Positions 1 through 7,902 are shown, counted from the stretch's first letter. The stretch is 64,000 nucleotides of DNA from Massilioclostridium coli (GCF_900095865.1 NZ_FMIZ01000007.1:372001-436000); one strand, 5' to 3'. A program made the numbers and translations. Notes: generated by a model not told the origin, from the sequence alone.

Positions 1-2
1 GT

Positions 3-719
3 ATGCGGACAAAAGATGAAAGCGAATGGATCAAGATTCCCGATCATCACGCCCCATTGGTTAGCAAAGAACTTTTTGAGAAAGCCAATGCTTCCGTTAA
101 GCGGTTTAAAATTCCGAAACGAAAACAGCATAACTATCCCCTTCGAGGAAAAGTATTTTGCGGATCCTGCAAACATGCTATGCACCGTTCCAATGAGACC
201 ATTTACCGCTGCAGGTTTTCCTATATGGATTCTTCACAGCCCTGCTATGGTATGACGATCCGGGAAAAGGAATTGGAAGCCATAGTATATGAATTTCTCT
301 GTAAACAGTTTGAAGTATCTTTAGGGATTGATGGACCGAATGAATTAAAACCCGTCGATAAGGCTGCGGTGAGACGAGCTGAATTTGATAATCAGATTTT
401 TGAGCTGCAGGAAGAAAAGCGTAAACTCTATGAGGCGCTTGTAATAAAGCAGATTGATGTTAACTTCTATAAAGAACAGAAAGTGCTTATCGAACAGCGA
501 TTGCTTGAAGTGCAGAATATAAAAGCTGTTGTAATGACAAGGCTGGAGGCTGAACAAGAGGAAAAAGAACGTCGGCACCAACAAAAAGATGTGTTACAGT
601 CTTTGGTTGAAAACAAAGGACTGACTTCTGAACTTGTTGATATGCTGATTGAAAAAATCTTTATTTACCCTGACAAGAGGGTTGAAATCGTGCTAAAAAT
701 AAAAAATGACCTGGCATAA
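3..719 (+). CDS. Large serine recombinase, C-terminal part (runs off left edge)
   Basis: The reading frame is open to the left edge, so only the C-terminal half of a site-specific large serine recombinase (TndX/TnpX type) is present. Visible parts are the end of the recombinase domain (HHAPLVSKELFEKAN), a zinc beta-ribbon with the Cys pairs CGSC and a later single Cys pair region (YRCRF...QPCYG), and a long Glu/Lys/Gln-rich coiled coil (about residues 115-200). The N-terminal catalytic serine lies outside the window. Such enzymes integrate and excise conjugative transposons, islands or phages, and the gene often lies at one end of the element. Here the gene is followed by a terminator and then by an interrupted integrase gene, which suggests this is the right end of an inserted element. 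Confidence 0.85.
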   Translation: MRTKDESEWIKIPDHHAPLVSKELFEKANASVKRFKIPKRKQHNYPLRGKVFCGSCKHAMHRSNETIYRCRFSYMDSSQPCYGMTIREKELEAIVYEFLCKQFEVSLGIDGPNELKPVDKAAVRRAEFDNQIFELQEEKRKLYEALVIKQIDVNFYKEQKVLIEQRLLEVQNIKAVVMTRLEAEQEEKERRHQQKDVLQSLVENKGLTSELVDMLIEKIFIYPDKRVEIVLKIKNDLA

Positions 720-738
720 CAGCTCAGGGTATATTGAT

Positions 739-774
739 AAAGCCAGTTAGGAATTGCGGTTCTTAACTGGCTTT
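739..774 (+). terminator. Hairpin terminator after serine recombinase
   Basis: AAAGCCAGTTA at 739-749 pairs with TAACTGGCTTT at 764-774. It lies 20 bases after the recombinase stop codon and probably ends its transcript. It is still inside the putative element end. Confidence 0.65.
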
Positions 775-825
775 TAGAAGTTGAAAAAAAATCTCCATAT
801 TTTTTTGTCGTGGACTTGACATAAG

Positions 826-848
826 GGTGCCTTAACGCATGGAAATTA
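826..848. other. Putative junction between serine-recombinase element and integrase gene
   Basis: On the minus strand the integrase reading frame is convincing up to FHALRH and then turns into HPYVKSTTKKYG, which no longer looks like an integrase (normally HT-A-T and, some 25-30 residues later, a GH and the catalytic Tyr). The change falls at about 826-848, which I take as the right boundary of the element carrying the first serine recombinase. The exact crossover bases cannot be fixed without the left end. Confidence 0.45.
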
Positions 849-1794
849 ATATTCCTAATACCTGTTTGTTTTAAATACCTTTTAAAACTATTCTGATAGC
901 TTCTAGGTTCAATATATTTTTCTGTGTCCCCTGTTAAAATATAAGCATTTTCTGGGTATCTTTCAGACCATATTTTTAATTCTGTTAATAAAAAATCGGG
1001 GATAGGTATTTGACGGATAGAGTTTTGCGTTTTTGGGGTATCTATAACAATCTTTGTTTTTGTATCCGCTTCTTTATCTGTATTTTTGACCCTTTGCATT
1101 GTTTTTGTAATATTAATAATACCTATATCCAGTCGCAAGTCTTTCCATCGCAAAGCACAGATTTCCCCTAACCTAGTACCAGCATATAGGGATAATAAGA
1201 TACCAACCCCTTTTATCTCGTTCCTAATATTGGCTTTTATATATTTTACCAATTTAACCTGTTCTTCTTCCGTTAATACTTCTATTTCTTTCCTTGGTAC
1301 ACTAGGCTTTGTAATTTCATATTGGATAGGGGGGATATACCCCTTTATTTCTCCATAATGAAGGATTTGCTTTAATATCTTTACCATATCAAGGACTGTT
1401 TTAGGGGACAGCCCGCCTTTTTTGTCCAGCCTGCCGTTTTCTGTTTTTTTTTGATAAAATCGTGGATTGTTTCTTGTTGGATTTCATTTCTATCTATTTG
1501 TTTAAAGTAAGGTAGGATATGCCTTTCTAAGATGTACTGGTAATTTGTAAAAGTAGATTGTTTATTTTTTATTTGTATATTTGCCAGCCATTCAGAACAA
1601 ATCTCCTCAAATTCCTTTGGATTATGATAGGGTGTTTTCTCGGTTGGCTGTTGTGTTTGTAATTTCTGTTTTAATTCAGAGTAGGTTTTGGCATAAATAG
1701 ATTTATATTTTGTTTTTCCAAAGTTGGGAACAACGACCCTTGCTTCCCAGCGACCATCTTTTCTTTTACGGATATTCTCGCCATGTTTAGCCAT
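837..1794 (-). pseudogene. int: Tyrosine-family integrase, truncated and frameshifted
   Basis: This is a phage/ICE-type tyrosine recombinase broken in two ways. The N-terminal piece (1381-1794) begins MAKHGENIRKRKDG and holds the arm-type DNA-binding domain and the SAM-like core-binding domain. It runs out of frame at an A9 run (minus strand, about 1445-1455). One extra A would rejoin it to the second piece as KKKTENGRLDKKGG and on to MVKILKQILHYG. The second piece has the first catalytic motif (TRLGEICALRW, containing the catalytic Arg) and HALRH, but the box with the final Arg/His/Tyr is missing because foreign sequence starts there. A lysine-rich start with an upstream AAAGGAGCTTTT supports the 1794 start. 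The enzyme should be inactive. The frameshift alone could be a sequencing error in the homopolymer; the 3' truncation could not. Confidence 0.85.
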
Positions 1795-1984
1795 GTTTAA
1801 AAGCTCCTTTCTTTATAAAAAATTGACCCCTTATTTGACCCCTAATAGAAAAAAATCTACTAGAAAATAAAGTGTTTGATAGTAAGATAACATAAAAATG
1901 GTTCGGTAAGTTCATAAAAGTAGACAAAAAGCATTTACAAAAGACATTTTTTGATATAAAATAGGGGTATCAATAGTCGTGAAG

Positions 1985-2017
1985 TCCTTTCGTATAGCTA
2001 CAAGCTATACGAAAGGA
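1985..2017. repeat. Perfect 14-bp inverted repeat with 5-base loop
   Basis: TCCTTTCGTATAGC at 1985-1998 is mirrored by GCTATACGAAAGGA at 2004-2017 around TACAA. It lies in the 373-base gap between the divergent integrase fragment and the small ORF at 2168. It could be a terminator-like hairpin without a T tract, a regulator site or a recombinase binding site. The half-site core TTCGTATA also occurs in loxP, which is probably coincidence. Confidence 0.6.
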
Positions 2018-2077
2018 AAAGCACATATTTTACTACTTATAACTATGAAATAACTACAACTTTTATTCCATTTATAT

Positions 2078-2118
2078 AAAAGGGGTTGAAACACTTTTAA
2101 TGTGTTTCAACCCCTTTT
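2078..2118. terminator. Strong 17-bp hairpin terminator
   Basis: AAAAGGGGTTGAAACAC at 2078-2094 pairs perfectly with the sequence at 2102-2118 around the loop TTTTAAT, with A and T runs on the two flanks. It could stop transcription in both directions. It separates the integrase side from the recombinase side. Confidence 0.8.
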
Positions 2119-2167
2119 TGGTTTTTAAATTAGTTCTTTTGACATATATTTTACAGAGGTGATAGAC

Positions 2168-2302
2168 ATGTCAAAAGAATTTTCAAAAGATGGTATTAAA
2201 AATATTTTTAAATCGGAAACGAAAGAAGAAATAAAAATAAAATTCAATCAAAAAATGTTTGACATTATAAGCCATGCTCAAAAGTCTAAAAAAAATGTTT
2301 AA
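2168..2302 (+). CDS. Small basic protein of unknown function, 44 aa
   Basis: A 44-residue ORF starts MSKEFSKDGIKNIFKSETK and ends SKKNV. It is preceded by a good ribosome binding site (GAGGTGA, 2157-2163, spacing 4-5) and ends 79 bases before the next gene. It is lysine-rich and has no recognised domain. Its place, isolated behind a terminator and directly upstream of a complete serine recombinase, fits a small accessory protein of that recombinase, possibly a recombination directionality factor like the small SprB of the SP-beta system. That role is inference from position only. Confidence 0.55.
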   Translation: MSKEFSKDGIKNIFKSETKEEIKIKFNQKMFDIISHAQKSKKNV

Positions 2303-2307
2303 TATTG

Positions 2308-2337
2308 TTGCAAACCCGCAAAATATTGTTGTATAAT
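2308..2337 (+). promoter_or_regulatory. Promoter of the serine recombinase
   Basis: TTGCAA (2308-2313) and TATAAT (2332-2337) are separated by 18 bases, 44 bases before the recombinase start. The 9-mer ATATTGTTG occurs twice (2302-2310 and 2323-2331), 21 bp apart (two helical turns), overlapping the promoter, and could be an operator. Confidence 0.55.
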
Positions 2338-2381
2338 AATATTTAGTGGGATTGTTTCTTTGAAAGGAGAAACAACCTGAT

Positions 2382-3959
2382 ATGAAAAGTTATAAAAATA
2401 GAACACCGTTGGTTGCGATTTATCCCCGTTTATCCGATGAAGATAGGTTTAAAAAAGAAGGTGATGAAAGCGAAAGCATTATCAATCAAAAAAATATGCT
2501 AATCAAATATGCTTCCGACCAAGGATGGAATATTTATGACATTTACTGTGATGAAGATTATAGCGGTGCCGACCGTGATAGACCAGAATTTAACAGGTTG
2601 TTAAAAGATGCGGAAGAAAGAAAATTTGATATTGTACTCTGCAAGTCCCAATCCAGATTTACTAGAGAAATTAAAATTGTTGAAGATATTATTCATGAAA
2701 AATTTTTATTATGGGGAATTCGATTTGTCAGCATTGTAGACCATGCGGACACCGAAGACCCATATAATAAAAAACAGCGTCAAGTAAATGGTCTAGTAAA
2801 TGAATGGTTTTTGGAAGACACTTCTATTAATATTCGTAAAGTTTTTGACCACAAAAAGAGGGAGGGTATACATATTGGTTCCTTTGCTGTATATGGATAT
2901 AAAAAAGACCCAGAACACAAAGGGCACTTGATTATTGATGAGGAAGCCGCCCAAGTTGTCAGATTGGTTTTTCAATTATTTGTTGACGGAATGGGAAAGA
3001 CAGCGATTGCTAGATATTTGAATGAAAAGGGAATTCCAAACCCCAGCGAGTATAAACGACAGCAGGGGCTTAGATTTAAAATTAATGGCGGTAGTTGTGG
3101 ACATTTATGGAAATATTTTTCCATCTCCAATATGTTGACAAATGAAATGTATATCGGCAATATGGTGCAGAGCCGTCAGAAAAACCTTTCCTATAAATGC
3201 CGTAAAAAGGTAATGATACCGAAAGAAGATTGGGTTATTGTACCAAATACCCATGAACCGATTATTGATATTGATTTATGGAACAGGGCGCAAAAATTAA
3301 TCCAATTGAAATCAAAAGCATTTGACACCACTGGGAAAATTGGGCTGTTTAGTAAGAAAGTAAAATGCTTAAACTGTGGTTATACAATGCGAGCTGCGAA
3401 ATATCATGATGAGAGATATTTAAGATGTTCCTCCAGATTTTATGATAAAAAATCCTGCTCTGGTTCTATGATTTCTGAAAAAAGGCTCTCTAATTACATA
3501 TTAAATGAAATTCATAAATTAGCAAAAGAATTTCTGGACAAAGACGAATTGGAAAGAAAACTGGAACTAGAGGACAAAACAAAAACGAAACTAGATGAAA
3601 ATAAAAAACTTTTAGAACTTTATCACAAACAGATTGATAAATGTAAAACTTCCATCAAACAGGTTTATTTGGATAAATTAAACGGGGTTATACAATCCAT
3701 TGATTTAGATGAGATTATAAGCGATTTTGAAAAAGAACAAATGAAGTATGAAAAACTCGCAACTGATGTATTAGTTAATATTGAAAAAATTGAAAATCAA
3801 AAAGAAGAAAGCACCAGCAAACAACAACTAATTGAACAGTATAGTAATGTTCAAGAATTAACAAGAGATATGGTCGTAACACTAATAGACTACATAGAAA
3901 TCGGTTCAAGAAAAAAAGGGACGAGAATCCGTCCGATTGTAATTCATTGGAATTTTTAA
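2382..3959 (+). CDS. Large serine recombinase, complete (525 aa)
   Basis: This is an intact large serine recombinase. The N-terminal resolvase domain (about residues 8-155) has the catalytic Ser18 in YPRLSDED and the Arg-containing SQSRFTRE motif. It is followed by the recombinase domain (YGYKKDP... to GKTAIARYLNEKGIPNP), a zinc ribbon with KCLNCGYTM and a distal Cys pair (about 325-365), and a long charged coiled coil (about 400-490). The start is supported by GAAAGGAGAAACAACCTG before ATG. The 3' end lies about 35 bases from the point where a cotJC reading frame resumes, the usual gene-next-to-att layout of such elements. I infer that it mobilised an island into cotJC. Confidence 0.93.
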   Translation: MKSYKNRTPLVAIYPRLSDEDRFKKEGDESESIINQKNMLIKYASDQGWNIYDIYCDEDYSGADRDRPEFNRLLKDAEERKFDIVLCKSQSRFTREIKIVEDIIHEKFLLWGIRFVSIVDHADTEDPYNKKQRQVNGLVNEWFLEDTSINIRKVFDHKKREGIHIGSFAVYGYKKDPEHKGHLIIDEEAAQVVRLVFQLFVDGMGKTAIARYLNEKGIPNPSEYKRQQGLRFKINGGSCGHLWKYFSISNMLTNEMYIGNMVQSRQKNLSYKCRKKVMIPKEDWVIVPNTHEPIIDIDLWNRAQKLIQLKSKAFDTTGKIGLFSKKVKCLNCGYTMRAAKYHDERYLRCSSRFYDKKSCSGSMISEKRLSNYILNEIHKLAKEFLDKDELERKLELEDKTKTKLDENKKLLELYHKQIDKCKTSIKQVYLDKLNGVIQSIDLDEIISDFEKEQMKYEKLATDVLVNIEKIENQKEESTSKQQLIEQYSNVQELTRDMVVTLIDYIEIGSRKKGTRIRPIVIHWNF

Positions 3960-4000
3960 CCTTGATTTTACTTTTTTGTTGGTCATTTCTAATAGCTATA
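3960..4000. other. Putative attachment-site junction (attR) within cotJC
   Basis: Immediately after the recombinase stop the frame reads through a Phe/Leu-rich stretch with no CotJC similarity and then, from GCT at 3995, gives AIEEKARTTYDNLL, the well conserved helix of CotJC (usually I-A-x-EEKAR-TY). The crossover core must lie in about 3985-4000. The partner half with the cotJC N-terminus should sit beyond the left edge. Confidence 0.55.
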
Positions 4001-4207
4001 GAAGAAAAAGCACGGACCACCTATGATAACCTTTTACGTTTAGTTGATGATCCAGATGTAAGGGATCCATTAAAATTTTTGCGTGCTAGGGAAATTGTAC
4101 ATTTCCAACGCTTTGGTGAAAGCTTGAGAAAAGTGCAAGATGAATTAAATAGCAAGAATTTCTATGCGTTTAACCCTGCATTTGACCGCAAGAAGAAAAG
4201 AAAGTAG
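3995..4207 (+). pseudogene. cotJC: CotJC spore-coat protein / Mn-catalase-like, C-terminal fragment
   Basis: About 70 residues of CotJC remain: EEKARTTYDNLLRLVDDP followed by DPLKFLRAREIVHFQRFGES and a short Lys-rich tail. CotJC is a mother-cell spore coat protein of the manganese-catalase family. The metal-binding Glu/His pair in REIVHFQRF is present, but roughly the first 120 residues are missing. The open frame can be followed back to an ATG at 3947 inside the recombinase gene, but that start has no ribosome binding site and the extra residues are not CotJC-like. The fragment is best explained as the distal exon-like half of a gene split by the recombinase-bearing element. Excision could restore it. 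Confidence 0.8.
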
Positions 4208-4219
4208 CTTGAGATATAC

Positions 4220-4285
4220 AAAGAGCCTTATCATCTTTGAATAGACCCATTTTATTGGGTTTATTCATCGATGAAAGGCCCTTTT
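4220..4285. terminator. Long imperfect hairpin between convergent genes
   Basis: The arms 4220-4249 and 4256-4285 pair over about 30 bp with a few mismatches around the loop TTTTAT. It lies between the cotJC fragment and the convergent thiT gene and can serve both. Confidence 0.7.
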
Positions 4286-4302
4286 TGCATGCTATTGTAT
4301 TG

Positions 4303-4857
4303 TTATAATTTAATTGCTTTTTTAAGCGGAGGATAAATCAAGGATACAATAATAATACTGGAAACTAATGTAATAGCATTGTAAGGAAGGTTATAATAAA
4401 ACGAATACCAAAATGGATTTTGTCCTTCTGGAGCAGAGCTAGCAAAAAGCAACGCGCCAGAAAGGTAATGGCTTAAAAATTTTAAAACCATTGATAATAC
4501 TACTCCGATACATATTTCCCGTTTTTTTAATTTAATATTTGGTAAAAGGGCAGCTAAGCCACAAACAGCTAATGGAAGCAAGTAATCCAACAATACAGAC
4601 CAAGGGCCAAAATATTTTGCTAATCCTAAAATAAATTGCATTATGGCACCTAAACAACCAACGATAACTCCATAGCCAACCCCCATTAAATAACTGGTTA
4701 AAAAGATTGGAATGATTGCAAATGATATCCAGGAACCGCCTTGTGGCATTTCTGGAATAACATTGTCTACATAGGTTAGCACTACTTGCATTGCTAAAAG
4801 TAGCGCCATATAAGCCATATTTTTAACAGTTAATTTGACAGAAAAGAGTTTTTTCAT
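4303..4857 (-). CDS. thiT: Thiamine transporter S component ThiT (ECF type)
   Basis: A 184-residue, very hydrophobic protein with about six membrane segments and the ThiT hallmark stretch ending EMPQGGSWISFAIIPIFLTS, whose aromatic residues line the thiamine site in known structures. As an S component it captures thiamine and works with the shared ECF A, A-prime and T subunits, which are not encoded here. I chose the ATG at 4857 because AGGAG lies 7 bases upstream; a longer frame to 4920 starts inside the terminator. The gene stands alone under a TPP riboswitch, which supports the substrate assignment. Confidence 0.92.
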   Translation of the reverse strand: MKKLFSVKLTVKNMAYMALLLAMQVVLTYVDNVIPEMPQGGSWISFAIIPIFLTSYLMGVGYGVIVGCLGAIMQFILGLAKYFGPWSVLLDYLLPLAVCGLAALLPNIKLKKREICIGVVLSMVLKFLSHYLSGALLFASSAPEGQNPFWYSFYYNLPYNAITLVSSIIIVSLIYPPLKKAIKL

Positions 4858-4927
4858 AGTAATTCTCCTGTTCATATGATTTTTTGAAATCGGAACAGAT
4901 TTTGCTGTATTAAAAAACAATAAAAAT

Positions 4928-4955
4928 AGCCTTTCTACAAATACGCAGAAAGGCT
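4928..4955 (-). terminator. Expression-platform terminator of the TPP riboswitch
   Basis: On the minus strand AGCCTTTCT (4955-4947) and AGAAAGGCT (4936-4928) form a 9-bp stem followed by ATTTTTATTG. It sits between the aptamer and the thiT start, as expected for ligand-induced termination. Confidence 0.85.
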
Positions 4956-4975
4956 GGAATTTTTACAGCATAATA

Positions 4976-5051
4976 CTCCCTACGCTGGCATGACCCAGAT
5001 CAGGTATAAGGGTTAGGAAATAGTTCCTTCTCAGCCCTATGGCACCCCCGA
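4976..5051 (-). promoter_or_regulatory. TPP riboswitch (thi-box)
   Basis: The minus strand carries the classical thi-box elements in order: GGGGTGCC, GGGCTGAGAAGG, ACCCTTATACCTGATCTGGG (about 5008-4989) and TCATGCCAGCGTAGGGA. TPP binding should favour the downstream terminator and switch thiT off. Confidence 0.95.
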
Positions 5052-5094
5052 TTTCTAATTATTAGTTTATCTTTTTTTGGATGATTTGTCAAGT

Positions 5095-5730
5095 TTAACC
5101 TGTTTTCCCAGCAGATTTACAAATTTCGGCTAAGTCACAGCCTTCACATTTTGGTCCCCGTGCTTTACAAACATCCCGCCCAAATAATACTGTACGGTGG
5201 CAAAAATCACTGCTTTCCTCTGGTGGCAGTATTTTGCGTAGTTCCATTTCTACCTTTTTTGGTTCTTTTACTGAAACTAGCCCCAAACGATTGGAAATAC
5301 GGATTAGATGGGTATCGGTTACAACAGCAGGTTTATGGAAAACATCCCCCATAATTAGGTTTGCCGTTTTTCTTCCTACCCCTGGTAATTTTGTAAGTTC
5401 TTCAATAGAATCGGGCAATTCGCCATGATAATCGCTGATTAATTTTTGACAAATTCCTACCAAATCTTTTCCTTTTGTATTTCCCAATCCGCAGGGTTTG
5501 ACAATCGCTATAATATCATTTACATCCGCTTGAGCAATGGATTCCATGGTGGGATATTGTTCAAATAAATCTTTTGTTACAATATTTACTCTTGCATCGG
5601 TGCATTGGGCAGAAAGCCGGGTTGCTAATAAGAGCTGATAAGGATGCTGGTATGTTAAGGAACAAATAGCGTCTGGATACCGTTGTTTTAATAATTCCAC
5701 TGCTTTTAACGCACGGTCTTTTTTTGTCAT
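5095..5730 (-). CDS. nth: Endonuclease III (DNA glycosylase/AP lyase)
   Basis: A 211-residue base-excision repair enzyme that removes oxidised pyrimidines and cleaves the abasic site. The helix-hairpin-helix LPGVGRKTANL contains the catalytic Lys121, followed by the catalytic Asp139 in VVTDTH, almost the same numbering as in E. coli. The C-terminal [4Fe-4S] loop has Cys188, 195, 198 and 204 in the canonical C-x6-C-x2-C-x5-C spacing. The ATG at 5730 is preceded by GAAGGTGG. It is a single gene transcribed towards the TPP riboswitch region. Confidence 0.97.
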   Translation of the reverse strand: MTKKDRALKAVELLKQRYPDAICSLTYQHPYQLLLATRLSAQCTDARVNIVTKDLFEQYPTMESIAQADVNDIIAIVKPCGLGNTKGKDLVGICQKLISDYHGELPDSIEELTKLPGVGRKTANLIMGDVFHKPAVVTDTHLIRISNRLGLVSVKEPKKVEMELRKILPPEESSDFCHRTVLFGRDVCKARGPKCEGCDLAEICKSAGKTG

Positions 5731-5869
5731 ATGTCCACCTTCTTTTAAACTAGTAATTATTATTATTTATTATACCATAATGAAAAAAGTTACACAAGTT
5801 ATTTTTTATCGACATAATATGATTATTTTTGCAAAAATATTGGTATCATAAGGCTAGTTAAAATTTTTC

Positions 5870-5899
5870 TTGATTGTTTTTGTTTGTTTGTAGTATAAT
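5870..5899 (+). promoter_or_regulatory. Candidate promoter upstream of trxB
   Basis: TTGATT (5870-5875), 18-base spacer, TATAAT (5894-5899). The gap 5731-6109 holds nothing else recognisable except a second TATAAT at 5972-5977 without a good -35. If the first promoter is used, the trxB leader is about 200 bases. Confidence 0.45.
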
Positions 5900-6109
5900 A
5901 TAAAGTAACAATTTGTTTCATACAAATCTATGTCTTTCTATATAAGCGATTCTAGTGTATGGTAAAGCTGTTATAATATGAACACGATACCATCGAACGA
6001 GATGCTTTGAATACTATTTGGCTTCTACAATTTTTTAGTATGTCGTTAACATGTTGGACAAACTACATCTTTTTATAAAAATATCAATCGTAACTGAGGT
6101 GAATATACT

Positions 6110-7027
6110 TTGAATTCTAACTATGATATTGTGATTATTGGAGCAGGTACAGCGGGGCTTTCTGCCGCTATTTATGGTGTGCGTGCAGGCCTTTCCGTTT
6201 TAGTGGTTGAAAGCCAGATGCACGGAGGACAAATTATTAATACACCGGATATTGTAAACTATCCTGGAATTGAAAAAATATCTGGGTATGAGTTTGCAAA
6301 CCAACTATACCAACATGCAACTAATTTAGGGGCAAAAATTATTTATGAAGAGATTTCCGACCTTAATTTATTGGGGAGAATAAAAACGATTACTGCTGGT
6401 ACTCAAACTTATTATGCGAAAACAATTATTATTGCAACCGGAGCAAAACACCGGGATTTAGGTTGTGCTGGAGAAGAAGAATGGAAAGGTAGAGGGGTTT
6501 CCTATTGTGCTATTTGTGACGGAAACTTTTTTCAGGGACAGGACGTGTGTGTCGTAGGGGGTGGCAATACCGCTTTAGAGGATGCTCTATATTTATCGAA
6601 ATTTTGCCGTACTGTACATTTAATCCATCGTAGCAAACAGTTCAAAGCAAGCCCTATGTATGTACAGCAAGCACAAAATACCAATAATATTGTATTCCAT
6701 CTAGAATATGAAGTTACAAAGATTTCGGGAACGGATCAAGTGCAGCAGGTAATGATTTCCCATAAAGGGCAGGAAGAAAGCCTTTCAGTAGTAGGTGTAT
6801 TTGTAGCAATTGGTTCTCAACCAAACAATGGAATGTTTTCCCGCTGGGTTGAGATGGACAAGTATGGCTATATTGTGGCAGGGGAAGATTGTAAGACCAA
6901 TATTCCAGGTGTTTTTGTGGCAGGGGATACTCGTACCAAAAAAGTACGTCAGTTAGTTACTGCGGCAGCTGATGGAGCAGTAGCAGCAACTGGATGCGCA
7001 AACTTCATTAGCCATTCATTTTTTTAA
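6110..7027 (+). CDS. trxB: Thioredoxin reductase (NADPH, FAD)
   Basis: A 305-residue low-molecular-weight thioredoxin reductase that passes electrons from NADPH to thioredoxin. The FAD-binding GAGTAGLSAA is at residues 11-20, the redox pair CAIC at 133-136, the NADPH fold VVGGGNTALEDA at about 152-163, and the second FAD motif GVFVAGDTR near 268. The start is TTG with GAGGTGA upstream; no ATG is nearby. It stands alone between nth and a GNAT gene. Some clostridial members use ferredoxin instead of NADPH; the GGGNTA motif favours a nucleotide-binding form. Confidence 0.93.
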   Translation: MNSNYDIVIIGAGTAGLSAAIYGVRAGLSVLVVESQMHGGQIINTPDIVNYPGIEKISGYEFANQLYQHATNLGAKIIYEEISDLNLLGRIKTITAGTQTYYAKTIIIATGAKHRDLGCAGEEEWKGRGVSYCAICDGNFFQGQDVCVVGGGNTALEDALYLSKFCRTVHLIHRSKQFKASPMYVQQAQNTNNIVFHLEYEVTKISGTDQVQQVMISHKGQEESLSVVGVFVAIGSQPNNGMFSRWVEMDKYGYIVAGEDCKTNIPGVFVAGDTRTKKVRQLVTAAADGAVAATGCANFISHSFF

Positions 7028-7144
7028 ATAATCGGAAAGGTATGGTGCAAAACTATGCCTTTTTGTTTTGTATAGTAAAAATAGGATGATAAGAAAGAGA
7101 TTGCTAATAGTATCATGAAACAATGATGGAAAAAGGAGAAATTA

Positions 7145-7687
7145 ATGGCTGTATTACGTACAAAAAGATTGTTGTTGCGTCCAATGGTAAAGGGAGATTT
7201 GGATGATTTTTATGAATATTGCAGTCAACCGGAAGTAGGACCAAAAGCCGGATGGCTACCCCATCAAAGCAAAAAAGAGAGCTATAAAATTATGAAAAAA
7301 ATTTTTTTAAACCAGGAATCAGTATGGGGGATTATCTTTCCGGAAAAGAATAAATTGATTGGTACGATTGGGTTGGTTCCGGATATAAGCCGGAATTTTC
7401 CGAACAGTAGGATGATAGGATATTCCCTAAGTAAGACTTACTGGGGCAATGGTTATATGACGGAAAGTGTACTGGCTGTATTATACTACGGCTTTTCGGT
7501 CATGGGATTGGATTTGATTTCTGCCAATTGTTATCCAGATAATCCTGCTTCAAAACGTGTTTTAGAGAAATCTGGATTTTATTATGAGGGGTATTTACGT
7601 ATGGCAGAGCAAGTTTCCCCAACTGATATAAAAGACCACCTGTGTTTTTCAATATTAAAAGAAGAATACATCAATAAGAAAGAATGA
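7145..7687 (+). CDS. GNAT acetyltransferase, RimJ/RimL-like
   Basis: A 180-residue N-acetyltransferase of the RimJ/RimL group, with the N-terminal RLLLRPMVKGDLDDFYEYC, the acetyl-CoA-binding YWGNGYMTESV at about residues 99-109 and the C-terminal NPASKRVLEKSGFYYEG. The family acetylates protein N-termini, ribosomal proteins or small amines; the substrate here cannot be told. AAAGGAG precedes the ATG. The same frame stays open for another 46 codons after the TGA stop without a recognisable domain. Confidence 0.88.
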   Translation: MAVLRTKRLLLRPMVKGDLDDFYEYCSQPEVGPKAGWLPHQSKKESYKIMKKIFLNQESVWGIIFPEKNKLIGTIGLVPDISRNFPNSRMIGYSLSKTYWGNGYMTESVLAVLYYGFSVMGLDLISANCYPDNPASKRVLEKSGFYYEGYLRMAEQVSPTDIKDHLCFSILKEEYINKKE

Positions 7688-7902
7688 AATGAATTGATTT
7701 CTTGGTATAATTTTATAGCAAAAGATAAATTTACTTTTCCTTACTTTCAATCATTTATTGATACTACAATAAAAAAACACGATAAAAATCTAGGAATATT
7801 TCATTTAGCTTACCTTTATATTTTGTAGGAAAAAGGTCTATGTTCGATTTTGGGTTATTGTATAAGGTGGAGTGGCATAACAATTATCTATATGGACAAC
7901 GC

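Noticed and set aside
665-836. Continuation of the minus-strand integrase frame to 665
   Set aside because: The residues after HALRH have no integrase character and overlap the 3' end of the serine recombinase; the frame is open by chance.
1985-2017. Interpretation of the inverted repeat as a true loxP-type site
   Set aside because: The arm and spacer lengths do not fit Cre/lox, and no Cre-like gene is present; kept only as an unexplained hairpin.
7688-7828. In-frame continuation of the acetyltransferase frame past its TGA (46 codons, including WYNFIAKDKFTFPYFQSFID)
   Set aside because: It looks somewhat protein-like and may be a gene remnant, but it has no start signal and no recognised domain, and the acetyltransferase is already full length.
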